A stretch of 64,000 bases of DNA from Plantago ovata (Eukaryota > Streptophyta > Magnoliopsida > Lamiales > Plantaginaceae). A program made the position numbers and the translations under genes. The DNA lies in assembly GCA_028274465.1 (NCBI GenBank), contig CM051457.1, positions 102,113,982 to 102,177,981 on the forward strand. Direction: 5' to 3'. This document shows, one piece after another, positions 22,979 to 35,612 of the stretch. The notes under the pieces are model-generated. The model was given only the letters and a program-made list of their open reading frames with translations. It searched no databases and was not told the origin of the DNA. The stretch's first letter is position 1; each line of letters opens with the position of its first letter.

Positions 22979-25900
22979 TCAGATGTCAGGATTGAACACC
23001 GTAGATGGCTGGCCCTGGTTCTTCTCCATAAGAAACTCGATTTTCTGATCACCAAGATGTCAAATCAGGAACAGTCATTCAGATAAGACCCTGGTAGTAA
23101 ACAACTAGCATATACGAATTGAGATGTTCCAACTTACGATTACATGCCTTTTGGTATCAGTTCTGAATAAACTATGATTCCTCAATTGCTAAATCCACAA
23201 TGATAAATTCTTAACTACCGCAAGAGGGGAAAAAGCAAGTACTCACCTTTACTGACATGTTAACTTCTTCGAGTTTGTGAAGCATTAAATCAGTGGGTAC
23301 TACACCTCTGGGATCCACTGATGGATGGTAAGGAGAACTCAATGTCTGTAAGATAGTAGTAGTAAATGTTAAGTAATTGGAGAAGAAAACTTCTATAAGA
23401 TGGCAAGATAAAGCTCTTTTTCTGAAGCGTTAAAGCATGCCAAAATGGCTTCTCTAAAAGGCAACCATGGGGGAAAACAGTATGTAGAAGCAATAAAGAT
23501 TATAGAGATTCACTCAACATACAGGAAGGGAAAAGTTCCAACCAAACAATTCTGAAATAGTACATCTTTTACAGAGTTATCACAATAAAATTTAGGTCTA
23601 CATGAACTTGCCTAATTAATTCAACCACCTCAATTCATTTCGACAACTTTTTCACAGCAGACATTACATAAATTTCTTTCATTTCTGTACCTAAATTACT
23701 TTTTTTTCTTTCTATAGAATGACAGTCTTATTTCAAGAAATATTCTTTGGTCTAAATATTAACAAATATACTGCCACTTTTGGCGATGAATAGCTTATGG
23801 TAATGTTGTAGTGCTTATGCCTAAACAGTAAACAGGTTTAAACTGCCACTTTTAAAAGTGCAAGAGCAACAGTAAACAGGTTTATGGTTGATCTAAACTG
23901 CCACTTTTAAAAGTGCAAGAGCAACCGCCTGGTAGACTAATTAATACTCCTCACTGTTGCACCAAAAGTCACATGTTAACTGATTAGCTAAAAGCTTACG
24001 CGAACAAAATGTTCTCATTTTATACCCCATAACTTTGGGGCTTTTGTCAAAGGTTGGGAAAAGTAACCACATTTTAGGAGGTCTGGCATGTTAGCTACTT
24101 TCCAAATCTGGCTCAACTGTCATATTTTTTTATTGGATAAGAGTTAATGTAAATTAAACAAGAAATTTACACATTTCCGAAATTTACAAGAACAATCGCT
24201 CTTTTGAGACAACTAATTATCTTAACCACAACGCAACCCATTTCCATAATGTTGTGGAACATAATAAAAGATGATAGAAATTGTTGACTCGGCTATAAGA
24301 ATAGGACAGTCATCATCATTGTCACTTTGTCACGCATCAAATGGCGTGCTAGAACGAGTTAAATTCCTTTATATACTAGAACATACGCAGAATCATTCAA
24401 GAGCAGAGCAAACACAATAGAAGCTGCATAACAGAGCCTTTTCACATAATCATGAACTTCTCTTGAAAAGGCTTTGTTGTGCACCTCCTGTGTTTGCTCA
24501 GCGCTGAGATAACCTGTGTATTTTACACATGACTCGGTACAGTATTCTCTATGGTGAGTAGCAATGGAAGATCTCAAGCCTTTTTTTATAGACGATTCAA
24601 CAACTTCTATTAATAGCTTTTATCATGTTCCAACCATCACACAGTTCAGTGGTGGTTATGCTTATGAATTATGATTTACCTCAACAAAATGATTTGATTT
24701 GTAAAGGATTTCACAAATATTTAATTATCTTGTTTTATTTAATTAAAAATATTTAAACAATATTCAACAAAAATTGTCACAATTGAGCCACATAAGCAAT
24801 GTAGCTAACAATTTATGGTTTTAATTCCTTTTACATTTCTGGGAATAGAAGAAGAGATGGGTAAACCTCAGTGGTGGTTATGCTAGTGATTTACCTCAAC
24901 CAAATGATTTGATTTATTGAAGATTTCACAAATATATAATTATCTTGTTTCATTTAATTAAAAAATATTAAAACGATAGTATTCAATAAGAATGTCACAA
25001 TTGAGCCACATAAGCAATGTAGCTAACAATTTATGGTTTTAATTCCTTTTACATTTCTCGGAATGGAAGAAGAGATGGGTAAATCGATAAAGTAATACTA
25101 TTCAGTTCTCTTATGAGTTATGTAAGACTTAAGAGTTCAGACTAAAGTAACAAAATTTTAGTCATGCGATATCACAGTACACAGATCATTGGGCATTCGG
25201 AGGAAGTGCATCTTCTTGTTCATATCCAGTCATTTATCTACAACAATAAATAAAGCTTCTTAATTACCTTCCAGCCTTTTGATGGCGACCTCAAAACAGC
25301 AGGACCCAGGGTCAAAGATTCCATACGGTACATGCTTTCATCTACATCAACTTGATGATTAGGAGTCCTACTTTGGCCCAAATCTTGAATTGCCTTTGAA
25401 GCATGTGTGACGATAACCTGCATATCATCATAAAGATTTCCTCATTTTATCTCAATAAGAACAGTTACTAGAAAAGGTTTATTCATCTTATGCGAAATAA
25501 CAAAAGGATGTGAAGGGAAAGGTTGAGATACCTTCCTCAGAAAACCAGGAACATGAACCCCTTGCACTTGTAATTCATCTACAGGTGCAGCTTTTCCATG
25601 AGCAATACTTTCGACTCTGATGGTATGCAAACCTAACACCGACTGTAAGCAACCTGCTTGCAGATAAAGACATATAAATGGAAGAGCATCAAGGATTGTG
25701 AATAGACTTCATGGTAGTGCAGCAAAACCAATGCAGATACTCACATGAACGGACACATTAGTCACTACATGCAAACATAGGATTATTACTTATGATGTAT
25801 TAATCATGGACGAGAGGTGCATTCTCATAGTTCTTATAATCGAGTTAGTAGGTAAATTGCACATCAAATACTAAGTTTTCGGATAAATATGAACCTATTA

Positions 25901-26519
25901 TCCACAAAAATAAATAAAAACTAAATCTGGCAAATGATCCAAATTCAAGCAACTACGATACTGCTGACAACATCATGCTAATAAAAATATTTCTATAGTT
26001 TTTACCTTGTTCGATTATAATATCAATCACCCTGGACAAAGGTACATGCTTTTCTATCTTTATTTCTCCCCGAAAAGGGATATACGAAGGTCTAGAGGCC
26101 TGGCAATCAAGAAAAAGAAACCAGAAAAATCAACTCAGCATCTTCATTCTTGTTCGCAAGAAAAGAAAATTAGCAATATAACCAACCACTATAATTACTA
26201 CCTTGTACGCTATTCCTTTCGAAGTAACATAGAGTCTCCGTGATGCAAGATCTTTCCAAAGAACATATCTTCTATAAGGCAAATAAAGCAGCATGATAAC
26301 TCCAACTCCCCAAGCTAAAACCAGCACTAATGATATCGACAACCATATGATTGTATCGTATCGAATGTAATTAGCCGCAAGCTCCTCAAATGAAGCCGCG
26401 TATAATATCTCCGCAGTGTCATTAACTTCATCAGCCTCTAGCTCAGATACAGGGTCTGAAAGCAGTAATTCTTTTGAAGAGCCAAACTTCGGAACACCCT
26501 CAGCATGTCCCATCAGCAT
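22979..26519 (-). CDS. Membrane-anchored PH-like protein (DUF7642-type)
   Basis: Six coding exons (minus): 26202-26519, 26006-26099, 25532-25653, 25268-25417, 23247-23345, 22979-23044; they join without frame breaks into 282 aa. The start is the first ATG after the acceptor at ~26533 (MLMGHAEGVPKFGSS). Residues ~50-85 form a hydrophobic segment (IIWLSISLVLVLAWGVGVIM) followed by YRRYVLWKDLASRRLYVT. The soluble part (KGIAYKASRPSYIPFRGEIK, EKHVPLSRVIDIIIEQGCLQ, PVDELQVQGVHVPGFLRKVI) resembles a PH-like fold placed after a membrane anchor. It matches a conserved plant protein family I believe is DUF7642; the exact domain name is from memory. Function unknown. Intron 4 is ~1.9 kb and holds tandem duplications. 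Confidence 0.75.
23828..23925. repeat. Short tandem duplication in an intron
   Basis: Two copies (43 and 55 bases) beginning AGTAAACAGGTTTA and ending AAGTGCAAGAGCAAC lie head to tail. Each contains the perfect palindrome CACTTTTAAAAGTG. The second copy has an extra ~12 bases. Confidence 0.7.
24649..25082. repeat. ~215-bp tandem duplication in an intron
   Basis: Two head-to-tail copies (about 24649-24868 and 24871-25082) share GGTGGTTATGCT..., GTCACAATTGAGCCACATAA, GCAATGTAGCTAACAATTTA and end AAGAAGAGATGGGTAAA. They differ by scattered substitutions and small indels, so the duplication is not brand new. It lies within the long fourth coding intron of the PH-like gene. Confidence 0.85.
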
Positions 26520-26941
26520 TTTTGAACCAACCCTATTGTCAAATTTGTGCAAATGATCAAAATCTTGATGTGCTGTGCATAAATGTATTGAACAGTTACA
26601 CTTACATATATTGGTAACACTTACATATATCGTTGTAAGAACAGTGAAAAAAAATATTTATATATATATCTTGAACTTCATTTATCCCAATTAAAGAGTT
26701 ACACTTACATATATTGGTATAAGAACTATAGACTAAGAACTAAATTATGCAATTTGATTGACAATGGAGTCGACTAACCTGGAGCTAATTAGTGAGCTAA
26801 AAACACCTAAAATTCTCAAAATCTGATCTCATTTTCATTTACTTACACGCAGCTGAAAATTCTGAAAATGCAAAATAATAACACCTAAAGCTCGAATTAA
26901 GATTTACTAAAGCGCACAGGTGGGTGCATTTCCAACCCATT

Positions 26942-27595
26942 CTAAACCTCACCCTCTCGTGTCTCCTGTAACATACTTCTGATTTCACCTCCCTTTCTCG
27001 TCTCTTCCACGACATTTTCAATTCCCTTCTCCACCAAACACTCCCACCTCACCTCCCTCCTCCGCTCCTCCACCACCACCACATTCTCCGCCACCACAGG
27101 CACACATGGTAGCCACCTAGGCACATAACTCAACTGATCATTGTACTCCACAGTACACCCATTCCTTCCTCTACATTTTACCGCACCCTTATTGAACACT
27201 CCCCCCAATGGCAACGCCTGTGCGAACGGAATCTCATCACTGTACTTGACAAACTTCATCAAATCCTTAATCACACCACTCCTACCCGCCCCCAACACAC
27301 TCGATGCGCCTGGGAAACCCTGAGCTGCTGCTAATTCCTCTAGCGCGAATACAATGTCTATAAAGTTCGATTCAGTGCGGCCGTGTCTATTGGCTGAAAC
27401 CGCTGCTGTTTTGGCGATGGATTTTAGGTAAAGTGCCGCAACATCGGTGAGGACTCGTAAAGCTGAGGTTTGGGTGCGTTTGAAGCCAACTGATTCGCAG
27501 GTCTGGGATACAGCTATGCGGGTTAAGGACCAGGCGTAAGCTGATTCCGGCAGTGGTTCTGCCGATTCATTGTCGGAGATCTTCGATTTCTTCAT
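26942..27595 (-). CDS. Histone-fold (bromodomain-associated, BTP) protein, TAF8/TAF3-like
   Basis: Single coding exon, 217 aa. Residues ~18-95 make the BTP histone fold: SLTRIAVSQTCESVGFKRTQ, ALRVLTDVAALYLKSIAK, TAAVSANRHGRTESNFIDIV and FALEELAAAQGF. A linker with KFVKYSDEIPFAQALP follows, then a YVPRWLPCVP motif like the proline-rich TAF8 segment, and a charged tail. BTP folds pair with another histone-fold partner; TAF8 pairs with TAF10 in TFIID. At 217 aa it is shorter than usual plant TAF8 relatives, so the exact orthology is open. The ATG is followed by basic MKKSKISDNES. A leader intron (27619-28101) separates the ATG from a noncoding first exon. Confidence 0.8.
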   Translation of the reverse strand: MKKSKISDNESAEPLPESAYAWSLTRIAVSQTCESVGFKRTQTSALRVLTDVAALYLKSIAKTAAVSANRHGRTESNFIDIVFALEELAAAQGFPGASSVLGAGRSGVIKDLMKFVKYSDEIPFAQALPLGGVFNKGAVKCRGRNGCTVEYNDQLSYVPRWLPCVPVVAENVVVVEERRREVRWECLVEKGIENVVEETRKGGEIRSMLQETREGEV

Positions 27596-28101
27596 TGTGG
27601 TTTGATTTCGGGTGAATCTGCATCAATTTATACAAACATGATAAACCCAAGAAAATCTTTTATTTGGAGGGAGCTCTTTTGCAATTATTATATAACCATG
27701 TTTGAGGTTCAAATGGTTTCAGATTGTGTTTCTTCTTAGTCATGGGCACTAATATGCTTTTGGAAATCTTAGTCCATTTATAGCATTTCGGTAGTGAATT
27801 TTAGTAATAATTAGTACTACACTGTAACCCCTGTAATTAAAAATGCCAACTAGTATCTCATTTGTGTGGTTTCTCTTCTTGCCAGTAATTTACATTAAGC
27901 AAGTCCTCTCATAGCGCCTTAACTAACTATTATAAACCTACAGCTAAAAAAAAAAAAAAAAGGCGAAAATGAACAAACAAATGCTAATTTGTGCTTCAAT
28001 TGATAATAACACAGGGAAGAACAGAACAGAAGAAAAGTTTAAACAAAAAGAAGAAGCCATTTCCAAAATTAAGCGAGAACTAAATCAATGACAATGCATA
28101 C

Positions 28102-28272
28102 CTTGTTAGAGATTCTTGAAGAAATCAAAGCCAACAAGAAGCTCGATCGAATGGAGAGAATTCGTCTGATTTGATGTGTGTGAATGAAGAAGAGGCGATT
28201 TTGAGAGAATCTCAGATTAGGGTTGAAGAATTTGGGAAATTTCTGAAACCTTTATAATTTTGGGGTTGTGTA
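28102..28272 (-). promoter_or_regulatory. Leader exon/promoter-proximal region of the BTP gene
   Basis: The minus strand shows CTCTAACAAG followed by GTATGC as donor at 28102/28101, and the matching acceptor TTGATGCAG is at ~27619. Bases 28182-28272 are duplicated nearly perfectly upstream of ZPR1 (35144-35234). The transcription start is not determined. Confidence 0.55.
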
Positions 28273-29520
28273 TGCTGTATGGGTTAATTAGCACATTACC
28301 CGGCCCAAGGGGTTCATTTTGGAGCACTTTTAGCTTATTCTAATTTTTATTTTATTTTTCGATTTAGGCAGTATCCAGTAGCCACTTGGTCGAGTAATTT
28401 AGTTGAGTACTGTCGGACCGTTTCGAGAATATTGCTCTCCCAATGGCGTTATTTAATAGAGTTAATTCAAAGATAAGCAATAAAATTAGCTTATTAGAAA
28501 CTTTGATAAATATTATGCAAAAAAACTACTACTTAACTTCTTTTTACAAAAACAACTAAAATACTACTCCCATTTTTTAAAACTATCATTGCTGTTTTTT
28601 CAATATTTGAAAAATAATTATCATTTTTCAAGAAAAACTTTCATCATAATTAATTCATGTCGTTGAATTTTATATCATTTAGGAATATCATATTGGTTGA
28701 TATATCATAATTTCTTGTAGTTAATGTAGTTTTTTAAATAAACAATGAATTGAAATAGATGTATTAAAATCTTTAAAAAAATGGAAGGGAGTACTTAAGG
28801 ACTTAAGAAGCTTCAACCGGATTCTCCTTAAATTAAATGATAAGTTGAACAAGCTAAATTAAACCGTTAGTTAAGGACTTAAGAAGCTTCGATGTTATTT
28901 CTGTCCCAAGCCCAGCCCGCTAACCAGGAGTATGCCCGTCCAGTAATAAATGATGGGTTAGGCTTGTGATCTAGGCTTTTGATGTTATGTTAGGTTTGAA
29001 CCAAACACACAACCATAAAGTAGAAAAATCACTCCCCAACATTTAGTGTGCTCCCCTGAAATGGATTCTATCACCGACTTCACCAAGCCAAATCTGTGAT
29101 CAGATACTTTTGCCTTTGTGAAGTAGTTGATTTACCACCAAGATCACCAGTTCTGTACTTTCCTCTGCAGTTGTCTTCAAGACAGCAAACTGGATTCTAT
29201 CACCTCCATGGCGGAGTTCTAAATGGCGAAGCATACTTACCTCACTGAGAAGCAAAGCAGTTGGAAGGCATACTAAATTACTAATCGAACAAAATCACTA
29301 CCTACCATCCCACATTCATAAACACAGCTTGAAATTCTACACAATTTGTTACCCACTAGCACTAAAAAATCTATATTTATGTTTCCAGTTTATACGTACA
29401 ACCATAGTCCTTAACAAATAACCTAGCAAGACTACCAAATATAGTCGAATACAGATAATGTTACAAGTAATCTGTCACGGATTAGTGTTTAAATGCTATG
29501 ATAAATATAAAAAAAAAGTA
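28273..29520. other. Intergenic between ZPR1 3' end and the BTP gene
   Basis: No coding gene. A direct repeat of AAGGACTTAAGAAGCTTC occurs at ~28797 and ~28873. GGATTCTATCACC occurs twice (~29061 and ~29191). The right side is presumably the ZPR1 3' untranslated region. Confidence 0.4.
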
Positions 29521-32500
29521 TCACTGGTTTTTGTTTTCAGCATAAGCAACATCAGCTGAAGAGGTATCCATATCATTAAGCCCCAACTCCTCGTCCTGAT
29601 CCCAAGACCTCTCGTATTCCTCACCTGAAATGACATATACATTTTCTGTAAGCATAGTGCACAAGAGATTACATTGAAATACTGAGGAAATAAAAGTCTG
29701 GAGTTCTGGCAAATGCAACAACGGTTGCTAGATAAACTCACAGATCAGCTGATGGTCGTCCTTAATTTCGTCAGTCGCAGGGGAAACAAAGGAATTGTCT
29801 ACAGGGTCGTCAATTATCAAAGTCCAAGGTTCTTCCAAGGTTTTCAACTGAAATAAAATGAAGAACCTTTAAATATACAGTGCAATAACATAGTTCTTTA
29901 AGATCATGTAAAACATAATAATCCAGTCACCAGATTTCAATTAGAGCTTATAAAGCTTATAATACAGCATAAGTGATCAGAGACACATAAATGTACTGTG
30001 GCAAGACTCAACAGCTTTTCTTGTTTTTGGTTATCTTTTGATTTCTATGTTAACCCTATTAAAAATGGCAAATGATATACAAATTGGATAGATCATGAAT
30101 CAACTGCAAGGTAAGAACCAAATTATGGAAACTATATTCTTGGAGCATCCACACCACACATATTGCCTAGGAAATGGTACGATGAAAAAGAGTAGAAAAA
30201 GTACTAAAATCTAGCTGGAAGCTGGCAGCTGCCAGAATTCCTGAGTACAGACCTTGTCAAGCTTTGTCCTAAACTCTTTCCACTTGTCCCTCTTAGATTC
30301 ATCCATACTATCACCAAGAGTAAAGCCATGTACTCTCGCAAGATCTGCAAAACAAGCTCATAAAGTCACCATGACAATACACAAACAAGCCATGTACTCT
30401 CACAAGATCTGAACACATCAATATGCCATGACCCATAATGCATGTCAATAAATCTAAGATTATATTTTTCCTTTCTTTTTTCAGATCTCCAGTGGCATTA
30501 TAATTATTATAGAATTAGAAGTCAAATACCCAATAATCCAAGAAATAGCATATATCATGACAAAAGAGGAAGAAACGAAAAGTAAACCAGCCAAGACTTG
30601 GAACGATGCATGGAGCATGTGAGAGATTTAGTTTATCTACTTACTTTCACCAATCTGGGTTATCAAGCCTTCTATGGTTGTCACAAGTCCACCTAAAGTG
30701 CCACTAGTCAGTTCCAATTCAAGATCTGGTATTGTCACGCCAGCAGTATCTGACTGACATGATCAACAAGGAAATTATTAAACTATACTCGTGAAGCAAC
30801 AAGCTCAATTAAAAAAGAAAGAAGAAAGTAAATGGTAAGAAAGAAAAAAAAGGGAAATGATGTACGGGTAGCAGCCACTGAGATGTAACATTAACATTTC
30901 TCCTGTGCTCACAAGTCATAAACCACTACTTAATCCAGTGTGTGAAACACCAGCAACCAAAACCTTTGACTCATCACGGCCAGACCAACAGAAGATTTGA
31001 CGCTATGTTCATTTACGAAAAGCTAAGAAATAGTTACGAGTTCCAAACCTTTATCACGTCCCTGCTAAGATCCCTTATGTTCTTCACGTGTACTGTTATC
31101 CTCTTTCCTTTCTCAGAAACACTCCCACCAGGTTTCACCTACAGAGTGCGATTGAAACATCAATATGCTGCGAAAAAGGAAAAAACGAAACAGAAACAGC
31201 TTGGAAATACAAGAAAAAATGCAGGAAGATGTTAGCAGATCAACCTCTGAGCTCCGGTAACCACAAGAATCACAGGAAGACGCCATAACGATCACTTCTT
31301 TGAAGTATGGAATATCTGATCTGCGGTTAAGCTAACAAAGCTGATCCAGGTTGGCAGAATTGACACAACAAAAATTCTGTCAAAAGTCACATTTAATTGC
31401 CACTTGAGAATCTAGTTGGAGCATACACTTTTCAAACTCCTAAGGAAAGCTACAAGCTTGACTTATCAGAACAATAAGAAGCTACTCAACAACAATGGAA
31501 TACATGAATCCATAATTTTAGTACACGAAAGACTAACAACAAGCAAGAAGCTTAACAATGTCAACCATGGAACCATATTTAAAGTGCATGCTTTCCAATA
31601 AAACCTAAAACATGTAAAAAAGAATGTGTTCCTGCAGAAGTATACTAGATATAATAGCAATTGCAGCACCCTTTGGACTGAGAATAAGCCTACGCTACCA
31701 TTTCTAGTGACACTAACTCCATTACTGGTAAAGCCTCAAAGTACAAAATTTACATGATAGTACGTACTACGTAGTAGTGTCAGATATGCCAGGGCCACAT
31801 ATCCAATAATATCAATAAAAAAACACATGTATGAGGTGGAGAAAGAATCAAAATAAATGCTAAAAAGGATACTCGTGACAAACATCCGACAGTCGCATTT
31901 GACAGCGCAAGCTCCACAGGTTGTTGGAAAAGTCATGACCTATGAATCAAAAAGTTGGTTGAACGATTACCTTGAGCAACATTAATGAAATAAACAAGAG
32001 TTATCGCATAACATACCTCTTCAGGTGCAGAATACCGAAATAAAGCTTCTGCAATTTCTTCACTATTACCCTCTGCTATAGCACGACGACCAGCTCTTAA
32101 TCCAACTGAGCCATGTGCTTCTCCCTGCATTTGTGCAACATTGCTCATAGTCTCTGCAGTCGCTTGGCCTTGTTCTTGAGATGGCGCAGCCAGATAGCCT
32201 AAAGCAGCTTGCTGCTCAGGTGTTCGTTCATAGGTCTTGATCTTCAATGATGGATCAGGAGATGGTGCATACCTACTCAAAAGTTCATTGCCAAAAACAA
32301 AAGTTATTGCCTGTCTCAGCATTAAAAAAAAAAAACTAGTATGAAGTAGATTATACATAAATTGCCTAATGATCAGTAGAGTTATACTACCCAGGAGACA
32401 ATTATAAAACAATATGTCATCTTTTTTGTTCAAATAACACTTCATGAAAAGAGATACGAAAAGGCAAAGTACTAAATAAAAGTCACTAACGGATTCTCAA

Positions 32501-34974
32501 TGAAGCTGTTTCCAACTGGATCGTCTAGGATAAATGTAAACTGTGACTCTCCTGAGGCACAAGCTTTCAGCTTTATCAAAAACTTGTCTATTGCTTCAGC
32601 AGTCTGCGGGTCCACTTTCTGAAATGAAACAAAAATCTTGACAAGGAGAAACCAACAATATATGGAAAAATTGATAGATGAAAAAAAGTTTACCTTTCGT
32701 TCTTTCTGAAGGGTTTCCAATCCATCGACAGCTTTTAACAATATCCCTTCAACCTAAAAGATGATGAAAATGGATATTTTCAGACCCGTACAGCTACACA
32801 AAACCCCATCTAACTCAAACAGAAATAGTAGCCCTTTCTAACTCCCTGTGCATTTACCCCATACATATTTATCTGGATTAAACCTTTACATAACTCATAT
32901 AGGACCATCGAGAAAAATGTGCCAAATCAAATGCCAAAGAAACCATCCATCAGGAAAGCAAAGTACAGAAAGATACCTACCCTCCAGCACGGAAAAAATA
33001 ATTAATTAATTAAAAATGAGACACAAAGGAACAGGGAAACTGGGTGTGCTGAATTTTTTTAAATTTTTTATCTCACTCTTTGAAACTAATACGTACATTT
33101 ACCTCTTCCAATATGTTATTATAACAAGGAGAAATAGAAAGCAACTTCAAACTATGGTCACAGAAAGCCACAATATTTTGGAAACAAAAACTCAAACATG
33201 AAAGTATGGCAGGACATACAGTTGACAAAGATCCACGCTGAGACTCAGGAGGAATTTCGAATTCCAGTTCGGGGATCTGCATAAATGAACTTTAATAAGA
33301 TACAACAGTGGAAACCGGTCTTACAATGAAACTTACAAGAAGACGAGAAACAAATGAGACAGCCAACGATAACTTAACACACATTCCTCATTATATACTG
33401 TGGCATTTTATAAGCAGCCACATTCAGCACTTTGAGCAGTACAATAAATCATGTTGTGAGGTGTAATAGTATAGTAACAGCAATAAGTAGCTATCTGTGA
33501 GTAGCAGAAAATTGTACCTTAATTGTGGCGGTTTCGGATTTTATCACTTGACGACTGAACATCTGCATGAAGAAGACAAAAGATATGATACTTAACCCTA
33601 TTCCAAGGTAAACGTCTTCCTTTTCAAAACTAACACTTCATGTCTTATGAATTATGATAAGTGGGGAAATCAATTAACAGTAGAGTGTAAAGGATCATTG
33701 CTCATAGAAAATACTAAAGGCACCATGCTGACCCCAAAATTTTATTCAAGGTATGTAAGGATTTGGGAAGGAAAAAAAATACTTTGATAGAAATGGCCAA
33801 AAGTTTCAGGAGAGCACATTGTCATTTCAAATATATACGGGAAATTAAACATCATCACAACCTTTTTATCACCTAAAGGAACTTCGAGAGTGTAGCTACA
33901 GCCCTTAGGTTGGATTTCACCAGCAAATTGCACTTCATTATTCCTTCAGAGAAAAAAAAAAGGATAAAGCCAAAAGAAAACAGGAAATCTATAAACGAAC
34001 CTATGAAACTACGATGTCTCTTATAGGTGCCGTACGAAAAAGAATAGGAGAATTACCTTTCACCACAATGTGCACATTCAAAAGCCGATAGCAATATCTG
34101 TAACATGATATACACAAAATTAGTTGAACATGCTACAGAAATTACACAAGAATGATACTTTTAAGAATTGTAAGTTGACATAGACCATCAAAATTTTAAC
34201 ATTACTAACTTGGTCACCATCCGGTGATGGAAAAACTGATAATGAAGACTGTCTAATAGCTCCTGGGAATAGAAGGAATTACCTTTCTGAAATGCGGGAT
34301 GAAGGTTAACAAAAACGTAGTTGTCCCCTGTAAATAAGTCAAAGTATTAGTGAGTTATCTTCCGAGCGCACCGGCCACAAGATCATGAACCTTATCTAAT
34401 TATTAAGATACAAAATGGATAATAGCGGAAGGACAAGAACAAGACATGTTATTATATACACTACAAGTCTACAAGCACATACAGAATTACAGATTCAGAC
34501 CCTCAGGCTAGAATAACTAATCTTTTCGTCTGGATGCAGCATGTAATATGGTCTAGTTTAAAATTAAAGCGTGAACTAAGAACTTCAACTACTCTAAAAA
34601 TTGACATGACATCATATGTATAGCAACTAAACTGCCAAAACATGATGTATAACCACAAGAGTACAACACTAACATAGTCAGTAAACATTAACCGGGGAAA
34701 TCGATGCTATAGAAATTAACATTTACACTATACCCAAAACACAGCATAACCAATTACTGACTGAGTAAATTAACAATGTAAGTATATGTTTATTTAAAAT
34801 AAAAATAAAAAATCAATGAAGCAAGGAAAATTGATTAACAATAATACATACATTCTCGTGGCATCGCATACAGAGGCTCTCAACTCGGTAATGTGCCGCT
34901 CCGTCCATATCGTTGGCCACAACTGCCTCCACCACCGATTGCACGTCCCCAATTTGGGACTCCGATGAATTCAT
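29521..34974 (-). CDS. ZPR1: Zinc-finger protein ZPR1 (tandem ZPR1 domains)
   Basis: Sixteen exons (minus): 34852-34974, 34283-34327, 34057-34097, 33862-33943, 33518-33562, 33220-33276, 32694-32753, 32491-32618, 32017-32272, 31873-31939, 31245-31315, 31049-31138, 30645-30753, 30253-30344, 29742-29847, 29521-29624. They sum to 1476 bases (491 aa) with every phase consistent. The first zinc finger spans CMRC...CAHC (residues ~36-65) and the first beta-rich domain ends at [15 protein letters not shown]. The second finger spans CGAC...CDSC (~300-345), followed by [20 protein letters not shown] and [15 protein letters not shown]. In other eukaryotes ZPR1 is a folding chaperone for elongation factor eEF1A and also binds receptor kinases; the conserved fingers suggest the same here. 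Complete and undamaged. Confidence 0.95.
30325..30411 (-). repeat. Duplicated splice-acceptor segment of ZPR1 exon 14
   Basis: A 23-bp block, GCCATGTACTCTCRCAAGATCTG on the plus strand, occurs at 30325-30347 (spanning the real acceptor and start of exon 14) and again at 30389-30411 inside the intron, 64 bases away, with one difference. The second copy preserves a CAG acceptor, so it is a ready-made decoy. Confidence 0.7.
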
Positions 34975-35143
34975 CTTTTCTCCTTGGAGCTGAACTGAGG
35001 TATCAAGTCTACAGGTTAATCAGTGAGTCTAGAAGCACCCAGCTGGTCTGTAAACCCTAGTAGGGAAGAGAGAGGGGATTAAAGTATTAAACCCTAGGAA
35101 AGGCGTAAAATTTGGAGTGTAGTACGTTCAGCTTCAAGAAAAT

Positions 35144-35234
35144 GAATGAAGAAGAGGCGATTTTGAGAGAATCTCAGATTAGGGTTGAAGAATTTGGGAA
35201 ATTTCTGAAAGCTTTATAATTTTGGGGTTGTGTA
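35144..35234 (-). repeat. 91-bp copy of the BTP gene leader, in front of ZPR1
   Basis: Same sequence and same orientation as 28182-28272, with one visible mismatch (GAAAGC versus GAAACC). It is bracketed by GTACRTTCAGCTTCAAG at ~35122-35138 and ~35232-35248. It starts 170 bases upstream of the ZPR1 ATG, i.e. in its promoter or leader. Confidence 0.8.
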
Positions 35235-35369
35235 CATTCAGCTTCAAGAGGTGTGCGTTGCCAATGGGGTAATAAGACAAATGAGAAACTCAGGATAATT
35301 TTTTACAAGAGTACAAAACATTGAGAAGCTTGCGAATGGACCCTTAAAGTCTGAAAAAGTTTGAAACTT

Positions 35370-35612
35370 ACCTCTTAAACTGAGTGACATGCTAGAAGAC
35401 GATGTGGTGGTTAAGTGTTGATACGGCTATAATGGATTCGAGGTTCAAACATGTTTTTATGTTTCTTTCGGCGTTGGGTTAAGTTTCATGGTTTGGGTTA
35501 ATTTGGTTGTGCATCCCTTATGCATTTAAACTTTGTACTTTTACTATCTTTTGGTGATTAATAAATTTTGCTCGTTAACAAAAAAAAAAAAAAAAAAAGG
35601 AAACCTCTTAAA
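35370..35612 (+). mobile_element. tRNA-derived SINE with poly(A) tail and 10-bp target duplication
   Basis: ACCTCTTAAA occurs immediately before (35370-35379) and after (35603-35612) a ~200-bp segment ending in A19 (35580-35598). Near its 5' end are an A-box-like TGGTGGTTAAGTGTTGA (~35411) and a B-box-like GAGGTTCAAAC (~35441), spaced as in pol III promoters. There is no ORF. This fits a SINE mobilised by LINE machinery. Confidence 0.75.
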
